Notes under the pieces: generated by a model
What the model was told of the DNA's origin: nothing
What the model saw: the letters and a program-made list of their open reading frames with translations, nothing else
Databases searched by the model: none
NCBI GenBank assembly: GCA_035906255.1
Contig: JAMIFM010000020.1
Coordinates: forward strand, 99,075 to 163,074
Origin: SB11 sp035906255
GTDB taxonomy: Bacteria > Bacteroidota > Bacteroidia > UBA8524
DNA: 64,000 nucleotides
Direction of reading: 5' to 3'
Shown: positions 17,393 to 26,000 of the stretch, one piece after another
Layout of the letters: each line of letters begins with the position of its first letter
Position numbering within the stretch: the stretch's first letter is position 1
Program-made: the position numbers and the translations under genes

Positions 17393-17968
17393 TTAGTTGC
17401 GTGAAGGGAATATACCTTCAACACAAATAATATAATTAAGTGCCAAATAAGGAGTTATCATGGGTATTGGCTGCGACGAACCAGCACCCGACAGATGCAT
17501 ACCGGATACATTAGTAAAAACACTAGCCGGAGCTAACGTTGTATCAGGGTTAATTGCGTAAAAATTTTCTGATGCAATTGCAAAAAAATTGTTTTGGGGG
17601 GTAGCCCCTGTAACACCACTATCATTAAGATAACCTAATGATGCTGTAGCCGTCATGGTTATACTAATAGGGTGGTTATGTGCAGGCATTTGAGATGATG
17701 TTATGGTAGTTTGCTCACTACCTCCAACTTCGCCTGTATAAATTTCTTGCAAACCGGGACCTGCACTGTTACCCGAGTGAACAGCCCTACGGCCTCTTAG
17801 GTCGGGTAATAAAAATGACTGAACACCGTCACCACCATACATGGTTCCAATAATTGCATAAACTACCGTCCACTCAGAAATAGACATTTGCTGACCTTGA
17901 CAGAACATCCATGCCCTTGGGGCAAAATTGCCTGCAAACAGCCTTACTTCGCCAATATATCCTTCCAT
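17393..17968 (-). CDS. Phage tail collar domain protein (MdpB-like), third of three
   Basis: 191 residues. The N-terminus MEGYIGEVRLFAGNFAPRAW and CQGQQMSISEWTVVYAIIGT are the tail collar domain (PF07484), found in phage tail fibres and in stand-alone microcystin-dependent-protein-like bacterial proteins. Then PDLRGRRAVHSGNSAG and a Thr/Ser-rich region with QMPAHNHPI; the end is NYIICVEGIFPSRN. It has no signal peptide. The three tandem copies share this layout but differ in the middle, so they probably make a heteromeric fibre- or coat-like assembly; that is inference. A terminator follows. Confidence 0.85.
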   Translation of the reverse strand: MEGYIGEVRLFAGNFAPRAWMFCQGQQMSISEWTVVYAIIGTMYGGDGVQSFLLPDLRGRRAVHSGNSAGPGLQEIYTGEVGGSEQTTITSSQMPAHNHPISITMTATASLGYLNDSGVTGATPQNNFFAIASENFYAINPDTTLAPASVFTNVSGMHLSGAGSSQPIPMITPYLALNYIICVEGIFPSRN

Positions 17969-18010
17969 AAATGTTGTTTTAAAATTGTTAAGTAAATAAT
18001 AAAAATTGTG

Positions 18011-18577
18011 TTAATCACGGCTTGGAAAAATACCGTACATACAAATGATATAATTGATTCCCAAATATGGAGACCCCAACGCAACAGGTTGTGATGACCC
18101 GCTAACGCCTGCTACCAAATTTGATACAGGAGCTAAATTATACGATTTCATCGTATCATCCGATGTTGTTCCATACATTTCACCTGCACTTGGGGTAGCA
18201 GGGTATAATCCATCCGGTTCACCAGTTTCTCCCAAGCCTGTATTACAAGGTTGGTTAACAGTGATTACTGGAGTTCCTGTTAATGCGTGAGTATGGTTCG
18301 GTAAATTACTCAATGTTAATGTAGTCGATTGTCTCCCTGTCACCTCGCCAAGCGTATAATTAGGTAAACCTCCACCTTGTCCGGTACTAAGAGGGTGGCG
18401 CCCCCTAAAATCAGGTAAACCGAATGTAGTGCGACCATCTCCACCATAAGTAGTTCCCAACAGTGAAAATAATGCCGTATTTGTTGCTATGGCAAGCAAT
18501 TGACCATTGCAATATGCCCATGATTTGGGTGAAAAATTTCCCGCAAATAAGCGGATTTCTGCCATTGTTCCTTCCAT
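18011..18577 (-). CDS. Phage tail collar domain protein (MdpB-like), second of three
   Basis: 188 residues from ATG 18577. The start aligned with the other two copies (MEGTMAEIRLFAGNFSPKSW) is chosen; the open frame runs upstream to 18649, into the intergenic gap, with no family-like sequence. The collar domain continues CNGQLLAIATNTALFSLLGT and PDFRGRHPLSTGQGG, then LSNLPNHTHALTG, and ends NYIICMYGIFPSRD. No signal peptide. Gaps of 38 and 42 nt separate it from its neighbours, so the three are one transcript. Role unknown; see the third copy. Confidence 0.85.
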   Translation of the reverse strand: MEGTMAEIRLFAGNFSPKSWAYCNGQLLAIATNTALFSLLGTTYGGDGRTTFGLPDFRGRHPLSTGQGGGLPNYTLGEVTGRQSTTLTLSNLPNHTHALTGTPVITVNQPCNTGLGETGEPDGLYPATPSAGEMYGTTSDDTMKSYNLAPVSNLVAGVSGSSQPVALGSPYLGINYIICMYGIFPSRD

Positions 18578-18615
18578 TTCTATATATCTTTTATAGTATG
18601 AATAAATAGTAAAAA

Positions 18616-19197
18616 TTAGTCCCTTGACGGATAAATACCGTACATACAAATAATGTAGTTTGTTACCGTTATAGGGGGTTGTATTGAGAAAGGCTGACCG
18701 CCCCCAACTGCACCAACAGAAGAGGCAGTTACTGATTGTGTTACACTAATAGCACCCATATATGCACCCAAAGTAGGTGTGGTTGCATAAATTGATGCTC
18801 CCTCGCTAATTGCCGGAAAATTGGCAGGACTTGGCTCTGCAGTTGTTGCAGCATCGTTAAGCGCAGGAATTGCCACGGGTTGGGTAACAACACTTCCCCC
18901 AATAATGTGTGTGTGAGCCGGCATCTGCAAAGCAGACATTGTAGCAGTTTCTAAACCACCCTTTTGACCCAATACGTAGGGAGAAAGGCCGGTACCGGTT
19001 CCTGCACCTACGGCTGTTCTGCCCTTTAAATCTGGCAAGCAAAAAGTAGTTGTGCCATTACCTCCATACACGGTACTTAAAATTGAAAATAAGGCCGTGT
19101 TAGACGCTATTGCAATTGTGCGTCCATCACAATACGCCCATGTTCTCGGGGCAAAATTACCCGCAAACATCCTGATTTCTCCAATGTATCCTTCCAT
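18616..19197 (-). CDS. Phage tail collar domain protein (MdpB-like), first of three
   Basis: 193 residues from ATG 19197, first gene of the minus-strand unit. Collar domain: MEGYIGEIRMFAGNFAPRTW, then CDGRTIAIASNTALFSILST, PDLKGRTAVGAGTGTG, a spacer rich in Ala/Thr/Pro (residues 105-145), and the end NYIICMYGIYPSRD. The spacer differs in all three copies while the N- and C-terminal segments are kept, a usual sign of subunits that share a fold and differ in binding surface. There is no signal peptide. The promoter lies in the 237-nt divergent region shared with the carbamoyltransferase operon. Confidence 0.85.
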   Translation of the reverse strand: MEGYIGEIRMFAGNFAPRTWAYCDGRTIAIASNTALFSILSTVYGGNGTTTFCLPDLKGRTAVGAGTGTGLSPYVLGQKGGLETATMSALQMPAHTHIIGGSVVTQPVAIPALNDAATTAEPSPANFPAISEGASIYATTPTLGAYMGAISVTQSVTASSVGAVGGGQPFSIQPPITVTNYIICMYGIYPSRD

Positions 19198-19434
19198 AAT
19201 TAATAGTATATATTTTTTTGGTAGAGCAATTTAAAAAAATATCTATCAACCGCAAGATTATTTTAACATTAATTTAAAATAACAATTAGAAAACGTTGCA
19301 AATGCTGCAATTTTAATGTTTTTTGCAATAACTAAACAGAACACCGCCTCTTACAACTTTTAGTTGTTAAACACAAAAATAACAACTAACGGTTGTAAAA
19401 ACAGTTATTTAACCCCCGTTAAAACACCTTTTTT
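19198..19434. promoter_or_regulatory. Divergent promoter region with dyad operators
   Basis: A 237-nt region between the tail-collar operon (minus) and the carbamoyltransferase operon (plus). ACAAC-N5-GTTGT occurs at 19353-19367 and again at 19382-19396, 29 nt centre to centre, and TTGCA-N5-TGCAA lies at 19296-19310. All have the same 5-nt spacing, consistent with binding of a dimeric regulator. No regulator gene is in the neighbourhood. A clear TAnnTTTG box is not visible for either side. Confidence 0.5.
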
Positions 19435-21147
19435 GTGTACAAAAAACATACATACGTTTTAGGAACTCACTTATCACACGATGGTAGTGCTTGTCTATTA
19501 AAAGACGGCAAAATTGTTGTTGCCATTGAAAAAGAACGAATTACCCGGATTAAACATCATGGCAATAATGATAAGCTTGCCATTGAGTATTGTTTAGACG
19601 CTGAAGGCATTACTCTTGCCGATATTGACCTTGTGGTACAAAATGCCAATTTTGAAAAAGAAACGCTTGAAGCAACTAATTATGGAGGACCAAGGGCATT
19701 TACAAGTGATTTTAAAGCTCCTATCATTACTATATCACACCACTTAGCCCATGCTTATAGTGCCATAGGCACTTCGCCTTTTGATAATTGTAATGTTATG
19801 GTGATTGACGGTAGCGGTAGCCCTTTCACTCAATGCGATGATTTGACAGGTGCCTTAATACCCAATTTACCTTCTATTGAAGAAAACCCACACCATTTTT
19901 GGTGCGAGAAGTTTAGTGTGTATAACTACCAAAAGAATAAACTTACACCTATATATAAGGACTTCTCTGAATTTAACCACATGCAAGCCCCCGAACAGTT
20001 GCACATGCCAACAATTATACATTCTATCGGTGGGTGTTATCAGGCTGCAAGCCTATATTGTTTTGGCAGTATAGATGATACTGGTAAACTTATGGGGCTA
20101 TCGCCGTATGGAGAAAAAGATTTCTTTAAACAGCCCATCTTTGAATTGAAAGACGGAAGAGTATTTAATACTCTTAATTGGTTGAGTGAACTAAAACACC
20201 CGTCACATTCGTATGAAAACTTTAAAACCAATTTTCAGCATTATGCAAATATTGCGCGTTGGTTGCAAGATGAAACTGAAAGAGCTTTACTATACCTATT
20301 TAATTACCAACAAAGTAAAAACGCAACACCTAACTGGTGTTATGCGGGAGGGGTTGCACTTAATGCGGTTGCAAATCATAGGATATTGGCTGAAACCAGT
20401 ATTGAGAACCTATACATACAGCCTGCTGCGGGAGATAACGGCATTGCAATAGGATGTGCCTATTACGGCTGGCTGGAGATATTGAAAAAAGAACGGATTA
20501 AACACACAGGGGCTTCAAATTTTGGAAAAAAATATACTGTACCCCATATTTCGTTTCCTGAAAATCTATCCGTTCAAAAAACTACTGACTGGATAAACAT
20601 TACGGCTAAACTTTTATCGGAAGGAAATATTATAGCATGGTTTAATGATGGTTGTGAATTTGGCCCGCGCGCATTGGGCTATAGAAGCATACTTGCCGAC
20701 CCCAGGAAAAAAGGTGTTAAAGATTACATTAATAAATACATTAAACTTAGGGAGGATTTTAGACCTTTTGCACCTGCGGTAATGCGGGAACACTGTACTG
20801 ACTACTTTGAATATGACTGGAATTCGCCTTATATGATACTGGTTAACCCCGTGAAACCTGAATGGAAGGAACCTCTGGAAAATGTTGTACACCTTAACGG
20901 AACGGCAAGGGTGCAAACGGTCTCAGCGGAAAACAATAAAAATTTCTACAATTTATTACATGAGTTTAAAAAAGCTACGGGGTTGCCAATGTTATTAAAC
21001 ACATCACTTAACCGCAGGGGTATGCCTATTATTGAGACCCCGCAACAAGCACTTGATTTTTTTATAGAATCTCCTCTCGATTATTTAATTTTTGAAAATA
21101 TTATTATTGGTAAGTCAAATGAATACAAAAACAACCCCGGTATTTAA
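19435..21147 (+). CDS. NodU/CmcH family carbamoyltransferase
   Basis: 570 residues from a GTG at 19435. NodU-type enzymes use carbamoyl phosphate and ATP to form carbamoyl-adenylate and transfer the carbamoyl group to a hydroxyl of a sugar, antibiotic or similar acceptor. The N-terminal Kae1/ASKHA-like domain starts YVLGTHLSHDGSACLLKDGK and carries ISHHLAHAYSA (residues near 100); VIDGSGSPF is the phosphate-binding strand. The C-terminal YrdC-like domain has WFNDGCEFGPRALGYRSILA, PRKKGVKDYINKYIKLRE and FRPFAPAVM. The ASKHA half has the normal metal-binding His residues, so the enzyme looks intact. It is first of a four-gene operon ending at the terminator at 22951; acceptor unknown. Confidence 0.9.
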   Translation: MYKKHTYVLGTHLSHDGSACLLKDGKIVVAIEKERITRIKHHGNNDKLAIEYCLDAEGITLADIDLVVQNANFEKETLEATNYGGPRAFTSDFKAPIITISHHLAHAYSAIGTSPFDNCNVMVIDGSGSPFTQCDDLTGALIPNLPSIEENPHHFWCEKFSVYNYQKNKLTPIYKDFSEFNHMQAPEQLHMPTIIHSIGGCYQAASLYCFGSIDDTGKLMGLSPYGEKDFFKQPIFELKDGRVFNTLNWLSELKHPSHSYENFKTNFQHYANIARWLQDETERALLYLFNYQQSKNATPNWCYAGGVALNAVANHRILAETSIENLYIQPAAGDNGIAIGCAYYGWLEILKKERIKHTGASNFGKKYTVPHISFPENLSVQKTTDWINITAKLLSEGNIIAWFNDGCEFGPRALGYRSILADPRKKGVKDYINKYIKLREDFRPFAPAVMREHCTDYFEYDWNSPYMILVNPVKPEWKEPLENVVHLNGTARVQTVSAENNKNFYNLLHEFKKATGLPMLLNTSLNRRGMPIIETPQQALDFFIESPLDYLIFENIIIGKSNEYKNNPGI

Positions 21148-21637
21148 AAATCCTATCACCAATAAAATAAGTGATTTTTTATGGGGCATAGGGATAGAAG
21201 TGCTTCCCGCCAAAATAGAAGCAAAGACTTTTTTGCCGGGCATCAGGATTGTTGAGGGAAGTATTCTTGTTGATGAAGACAAAATGCTGTCTCCGGGGGA
21301 TATATTGCATGAAGCCGGCCATTTAGCCATAGTTTCATCTGAGATAAGAAAAACATTAACAGATACTGTGGTGTATGACGAGATGATGCAAGGTGGTGAA
21401 GAAATGGGAGCTATTGCATGGAGCTGGGCAGCACTGAAATATCTTGAGCTTGCTCCTGAAGTTTTGTTTCATACTGATGGCTATAAGGGTTCAGCAGATT
21501 CTTTGATTGAAAATTTTTCTGAAGGCCGCTATCTTGGAGTACCTATATTACAATGGAAGGGACTCTCGTTTGAACCGAAATTAGCTACAGAAAAAGGGGT
21601 AGCACCCTTTCCCGCAATGATAAATTGGACTGTTTAA
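21119..21637 (+). CDS. HExxH-motif protein of unknown family
   Basis: 172 residues from ATG 21119, overlapping the carbamoyltransferase end by 29 nt; an upstream in-frame start at 21092 exists but would lie deeper in that gene. HEAGH at 64-68 (GDILHEAGHLAIVSS) fits the zinc-binding motif of metallopeptidases of the gluzincin/IrrE type, but no third ligand is certain. The rest has GIEVLPAKIEAKTFLPGIRI and GEEMGAIAWSWAALKYL. No signal peptide. It is between a carbamoyltransferase and two dioxygenases, so it may be a peptidase or a repurposed metal enzyme of the same pathway. Family not recognised. Confidence 0.7.
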   Translation: MNTKTTPVFKNPITNKISDFLWGIGIEVLPAKIEAKTFLPGIRIVEGSILVDEDKMLSPGDILHEAGHLAIVSSEIRKTLTDTVVYDEMMQGGEEMGAIAWSWAALKYLELAPEVLFHTDGYKGSADSLIENFSEGRYLGVPILQWKGLSFEPKLATEKGVAPFPAMINWTV

Positions 21638-21650
21638 TATATATAGTACT

Positions 21651-22352
21651 ATGCAAGAACAAACAAGTTACCCCGCTTTATACCTGCACATTCCACAGCT
21701 TATCCCCGCTGATAGACTGCCTGCAATTGATGAGTTGATTTCCCGCTCGGATTTTGTTGATGGTAAGCTAACGGCAACCGCAGCTGCCAAAGAGGTAAAA
21801 AACAACACACAAATTGATGTAAGAAACCAACAAACGTTACCACTCATACAACAACATATTGTTGACGCGATGAATCGTAGCCCCATATTTCAGGCTGCTA
21901 TATTTCCCCGTCATATCTTCCCACCATTAGTAAGTCGTTACAGGTCAGGAATGAGTTACGGCTGGCACGTTGACAGTCCGCTTATGGGTGCTTATCCCAG
22001 CATGAGGGGTGATATTGCAATGACCATTTTTTTAAGTGAACCTGATACATATGAAGGTGGTGAGTTGGTAGTACTGTCGCCAACAGGTGAATTTACCTAT
22101 AAACTTGCCAAAGGAGACGCTATTGTTTATCCGTGTACCCAAGTACATTGTGTGAAAGAAGTAACCAAAGGAATGCGTCAAGTAGCGGTAACTTGGATAC
22201 AAAGTTACATCCGCGACGCTGACCAACGTCAAACGTTGTTTGAATTGTACAACGTTCATAAATCAATTAGCAAAAACAACCCTAATTCGGCTGAAGCTAA
22301 CCAATTGCTACAAACCCACAGCAACTTAATACGTATGTGGGCCGAAGCCTAA
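21651..22352 (+). CDS. Fe(II)/2-oxoglutarate dioxygenase of the PiuC/YbiX (PKHD hydroxylase) type
   Basis: 233 residues. PKHD-type hydroxylases use O2, Fe(II) and 2-oxoglutarate to hydroxylate a substrate side chain. The iron triad is H106 and D108 (YGWHVDSPL) and H166 (QVHCVKEV); R176 in KGMRQVAVTW binds 2-oxoglutarate. MTIFLSEPDTYEGGELVV is the typical next strand. The C-terminal 40 residues are helical as in YbiX. It lies 13 nt after the HExxH gene and 13 nt before the second dioxygenase. Members near TonB receptors act on siderophores, but no receptor is present here. Confidence 0.9.
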   Translation: MQEQTSYPALYLHIPQLIPADRLPAIDELISRSDFVDGKLTATAAAKEVKNNTQIDVRNQQTLPLIQQHIVDAMNRSPIFQAAIFPRHIFPPLVSRYRSGMSYGWHVDSPLMGAYPSMRGDIAMTIFLSEPDTYEGGELVVLSPTGEFTYKLAKGDAIVYPCTQVHCVKEVTKGMRQVAVTWIQSYIRDADQRQTLFELYNVHKSISKNNPNSAEANQLLQTHSNLIRMWAEA

Positions 22353-22365
22353 CCATTAAAACCTT

Positions 22366-22929
22366 ATGATTGCAACATTAAAACTACCCTTCCAGTTTGA
22401 TATTGAAAAACTGCAAGCTGATCTAAAAAAATTCAGGGAAGACGATTGGATAGCGCATTATAACAAAAGTCACTACGAAGGCGATTGGGATATAATAGCC
22501 TTAAGAGCCGATGAAGGAAATAAGTATAAAATATTTTCTCCGTATGAGGTTACCGACAAGATGGCCGATACCGAACACATGGCAAAATGTTCCTATTTTA
22601 AAGAAGTATTAGATAGCCTAAAGTGCCAAAAAAATACTGTGCGGTTAATGCGCCTGAAACCCGGTGCTATTATTAAGGAGCACACCGATTATAATCTATC
22701 GCTTGATGATGTTGAGTTACGCTTACACATCCCGATTACTACCAACCCGCAAATGGAGTTTTACCTTGATAAAAAACGTGTCGTTTTGCAAGAAGGCGAA
22801 TGTTGGTATTTAAATTTTAATTTAATACATAGCCTTAAAAACGGCGGTTCAACAGACCGTGTGCACATGGTAATTGACTGCTCAGTGAATGATTGGCTAA
22901 AGAGCTTCTTTGCTCAAGCCACATCCTAA
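22366..22929 (+). CDS. Aspartyl/asparaginyl beta-hydroxylase domain protein
   Basis: 187 residues, cupin-like 2-oxoglutarate dioxygenase (Asp_Arg_Hydrox). Motifs: LRLKPG-type MRLKPGAIIKEHTDYN with H106 and D108, then LRLHIPITTNPQMEFYL, GECWYLNFNLIHSLKNGG with H155, and R165 in DRVHMVIDC. Free-standing members hydroxylate the beta carbon of Asp, Asn or Arg, either in proteins or on small molecules. It is the last gene of the operon and ends at a strong terminator. Two dioxygenases of different subfamilies in succession point to two hydroxylations on one product. Confidence 0.88.
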   Translation: MIATLKLPFQFDIEKLQADLKKFREDDWIAHYNKSHYEGDWDIIALRADEGNKYKIFSPYEVTDKMADTEHMAKCSYFKEVLDSLKCQKNTVRLMRLKPGAIIKEHTDYNLSLDDVELRLHIPITTNPQMEFYLDKKRVVLQEGECWYLNFNLIHSLKNGGSTDRVHMVIDCSVNDWLKSFFAQATS

Positions 22930-22950
22930 TTTTTTTTTGTCTTTATAAAT

Positions 22951-22986
22951 AAAAAATGCCCCGCCGATAACGGCGGGGCATTTTTT
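22951..22986. terminator. Bidirectional rho-independent terminator
   Basis: AAAAAATGCCCCGCCG at 22951-22966 pairs with its exact complement at 22971-22986 around ATAA, with an A-run on the left and T-run on the right. It closes both the plus-strand operon ending at 22929 and the minus-strand giant gene ending at 23007. Confidence 0.93.
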
Positions 22987-23006
22987 ATTTATAGCCTTGG
23001 CGACTT

Positions 23007-26000
23007 TTATTGACGCTTCAAGGTAAGTGTTCCACGATAAGTTTTATCACTTTGACCGCGCAACCTGTAGTTAATTACTACAAAGTACACACCGGGAGGG
23101 CAATCTGAGCCTGTGGCCATGTGTTTACCATCCCACATTGCATCTTTCTTCTCAGCTTCAAACACTTTCTCTCCCCAACGGTTGTAGATACCTAATACAT
23201 ACGCTTCTTCATTTTCAATCCTTACGTCGAAGAAATCGTTTAGGGTGTTACCGTCACCGGGGGTAAAGATGTTTGGAGGATTGATACCCACTTTGTAATC
23301 ATATACAAACTGGCAGTATGCAGTATCTAAGCAGCCTTCTGGGCTTTCTACAGCAAGTAATACAGTATAGAAACCTTTGTTCTCACCATAATTGTAGTTA
23401 GCATTTGGATAATCAGGCATTGCATTACCGTCTTCATATCCATCGCCTGTACCGAAATCCCACCAAATTTTAGCAGCATTACGAGACTGGTTGATAAACT
23501 TCATCACAGGTATGTTAGCTGTATCACAAGCAAACTTAGCTTCAACATCACGTACAACAATTTTACGAACAGCCGAAGTAGGACAAGCAGGCTCGCCTAC
23601 CGGAGGTGTATAAGTAGGTCTTAACTGTACATAATATGTTCCTGGAGAAGTATAACGCTTACCGGCTACATCTCCACCGTTTGCTTTAGTTTTCTTAATT
23701 GTATCCCCTATAATACCGGTTACCCAAACATAGTCAGAGTAAATGGTATCTGAACTGCTGGTAAAGGTTACTGAATCGTTTACACACACAATACTATCAG
23801 ATACTGTGAATGCTGTTTTACGTGAAGGCAATACCCTTACTAAGAACTTGCGGTAGTTACCGTTAGTTTGGTTAGTATCAGGGAAAATTGCATTACAGTT
23901 ACCTGCACCAAGCGGAGTTTGGTCTTCTTGGTAAAGGATAATTTCAAAAGTACCGGCAGTATCATAAGTGTGAGTTACGTCTTTACCTGTATTGTCGTTC
24001 AAGAATTTACCATCACCAAAGTACCAAATCCAGTTAGCGTTAGGGCTTGGGTTGATACTGGTGTTACGCAATTCTACTGTGAACGGACGGCAACCTACTG
24101 AATCAGCGGCAAACTCAAACCTTGGGCGAGGACCTTCTAACGAGATTGTACGTTTAATAGAATCTTTACATCCCAATCTGGTAGTTACCACCAAGGTTAC
24201 ATCAAAATCACCAAATGAGGTGTATATTTTAGATGGATGCCTCAAGATAGAGATACTTTGGTTGTTTGGTTTGTTATCACCAAAGTTCCATTCCCAGCTG
24301 ATAATATCATCACAGTTTACATTTTTTACCAAACGGCAAGGGTCAAGCATTAGTGACGTATCCACAAAGTCAACAGTAGGACGGCAGTTGGTTAGTTTCC
24401 TGTTATAAGTAAAGTTAGCTGAAACACCTGTGATGGATACGTTCCTTGTCTCAACTTGCTTACAACCGATACTATCGCTCATTTCAAGTTTAACAGTGTA
24501 GATACCGGGTTCTGGGAAAGCACGTAGTGGGTTATCGGGTACTGAAGAGTTCCAACCTGAACCATCACCAAAGTCCCAACGCAATTTTTCATAATCAGCA
24601 GGGAATGGACGTGGACGTGGACGGTTAGAGCCATCTTTGTACACTAATGGATTATCCCAGAAATCATATCCATCCAAAATGTATGGATAAACGGGTATGT
24701 CATCTTCTAAATAATACCTAGCCGAGTCGAAGAATTGAATCTCTTTGTTACGGCAAACTATTGAGTCGTCAAGGTTCAAGTTGCTAAAGAAACCCAATAC
24801 AGCAATGTGGCTTGCTTCAAAATATGGGTTATCGCAACAGGTTTTAACGCGTTTCATTGCACCATCCACTAATCGTTCTTCTGATTGACAAGTAATAAGT
24901 GCGTGCCTTACATCATAACGGCCGGGTGAGTTGATACGGATTTTCTTGATTACATCAGGAATAGAGTCCATCGGTGTAACCGAGATAGTTTGTTTAGTTA
25001 TCCTATCCCAAACACGGGTAACCACAGAGTCTAACAATACAACGCTACCATCAGCTTTAAACTCATAACGCATTACATAAGAGTAGCAATAGTTAGATAA
25101 TGAATCACACATATACCTGTGGAAGCTATCTACTAACGCACCTGACTCTAAGTAACCACCTGTAATAGGTGCTGCTGTATTGCTCCATGACCATGAATCA
25201 ACACCCACGCTATCGCTGGCATATGTTGAATCGGTTAAACCACCAAGCAATGATATAGCAAGTTTGTTACGTTTTACATATATATCATTAGGAGAACACA
25301 ACCTTTCGAAAGTGTACAAGCTATCAGGTTTGTTCAAACTGTAGAATTTGTAGTCAGGCTCTGCTTGGATATAACGGTATGCTTTGTGATACCATTTTTC
25401 GTCGATACAAGGCTGACCGGTTGTAGGGTCAATACCATTTTGAATACGCAAACCAACAGTTACCCAACCTGATTTATCAGCAATTTTTGAAGGGTAACCA
25501 CCTTGAGCAGAATATTGCCAGTAAATACTTCCTACGTTAGGAGGTAAGCCCATAGTAGCCATTGGCCAAGGAGTAAACATACGGTCAACTACAGTACCTG
25601 TTTGTGGAATCCATTTGTCAAACACATTAGGAGTATTATCTACCCTGTCAGCAGTTGAGTCAAGGTGAATCCAGAACATTTGACGGTCACAAGCAGGGCC
25701 TGTCCTGTCAAAGAAGAATTCTATACCATATACGTTAGGGCTACCGTAGCAAGGATCTTTTTTCATACGCAAGCCGCTTGCATCAGGGCCTTGTAAAGCA
25801 AGGTTAACTGTAGCTTCTGATTGGCAGCTTGGGTCGTTATGAGTAGAAGTAAGTGTTTGAATATTGGGGTCGGGTTTACTTGTATCTTCCAAAATCAAAC
25901 GAACTTGGTAGCAACGTTCTTGTCCGGGAGTGTACCAGTGCTTAGGTAATGAATCACGGTTAAAGTTACAGTTGTACCATTTACCGTTTGCATCATACGT

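Noticed and set aside
11836..19197. GH25 lysozyme and three tail-collar proteins as a prophage or tailocin remnant.
   Set aside because: No sheath, tube, baseplate, portal, terminase, integrase or phage regulator in the window; the collar proteins are stand-alone and flanked by enzymes. A distant partner set cannot be excluded.
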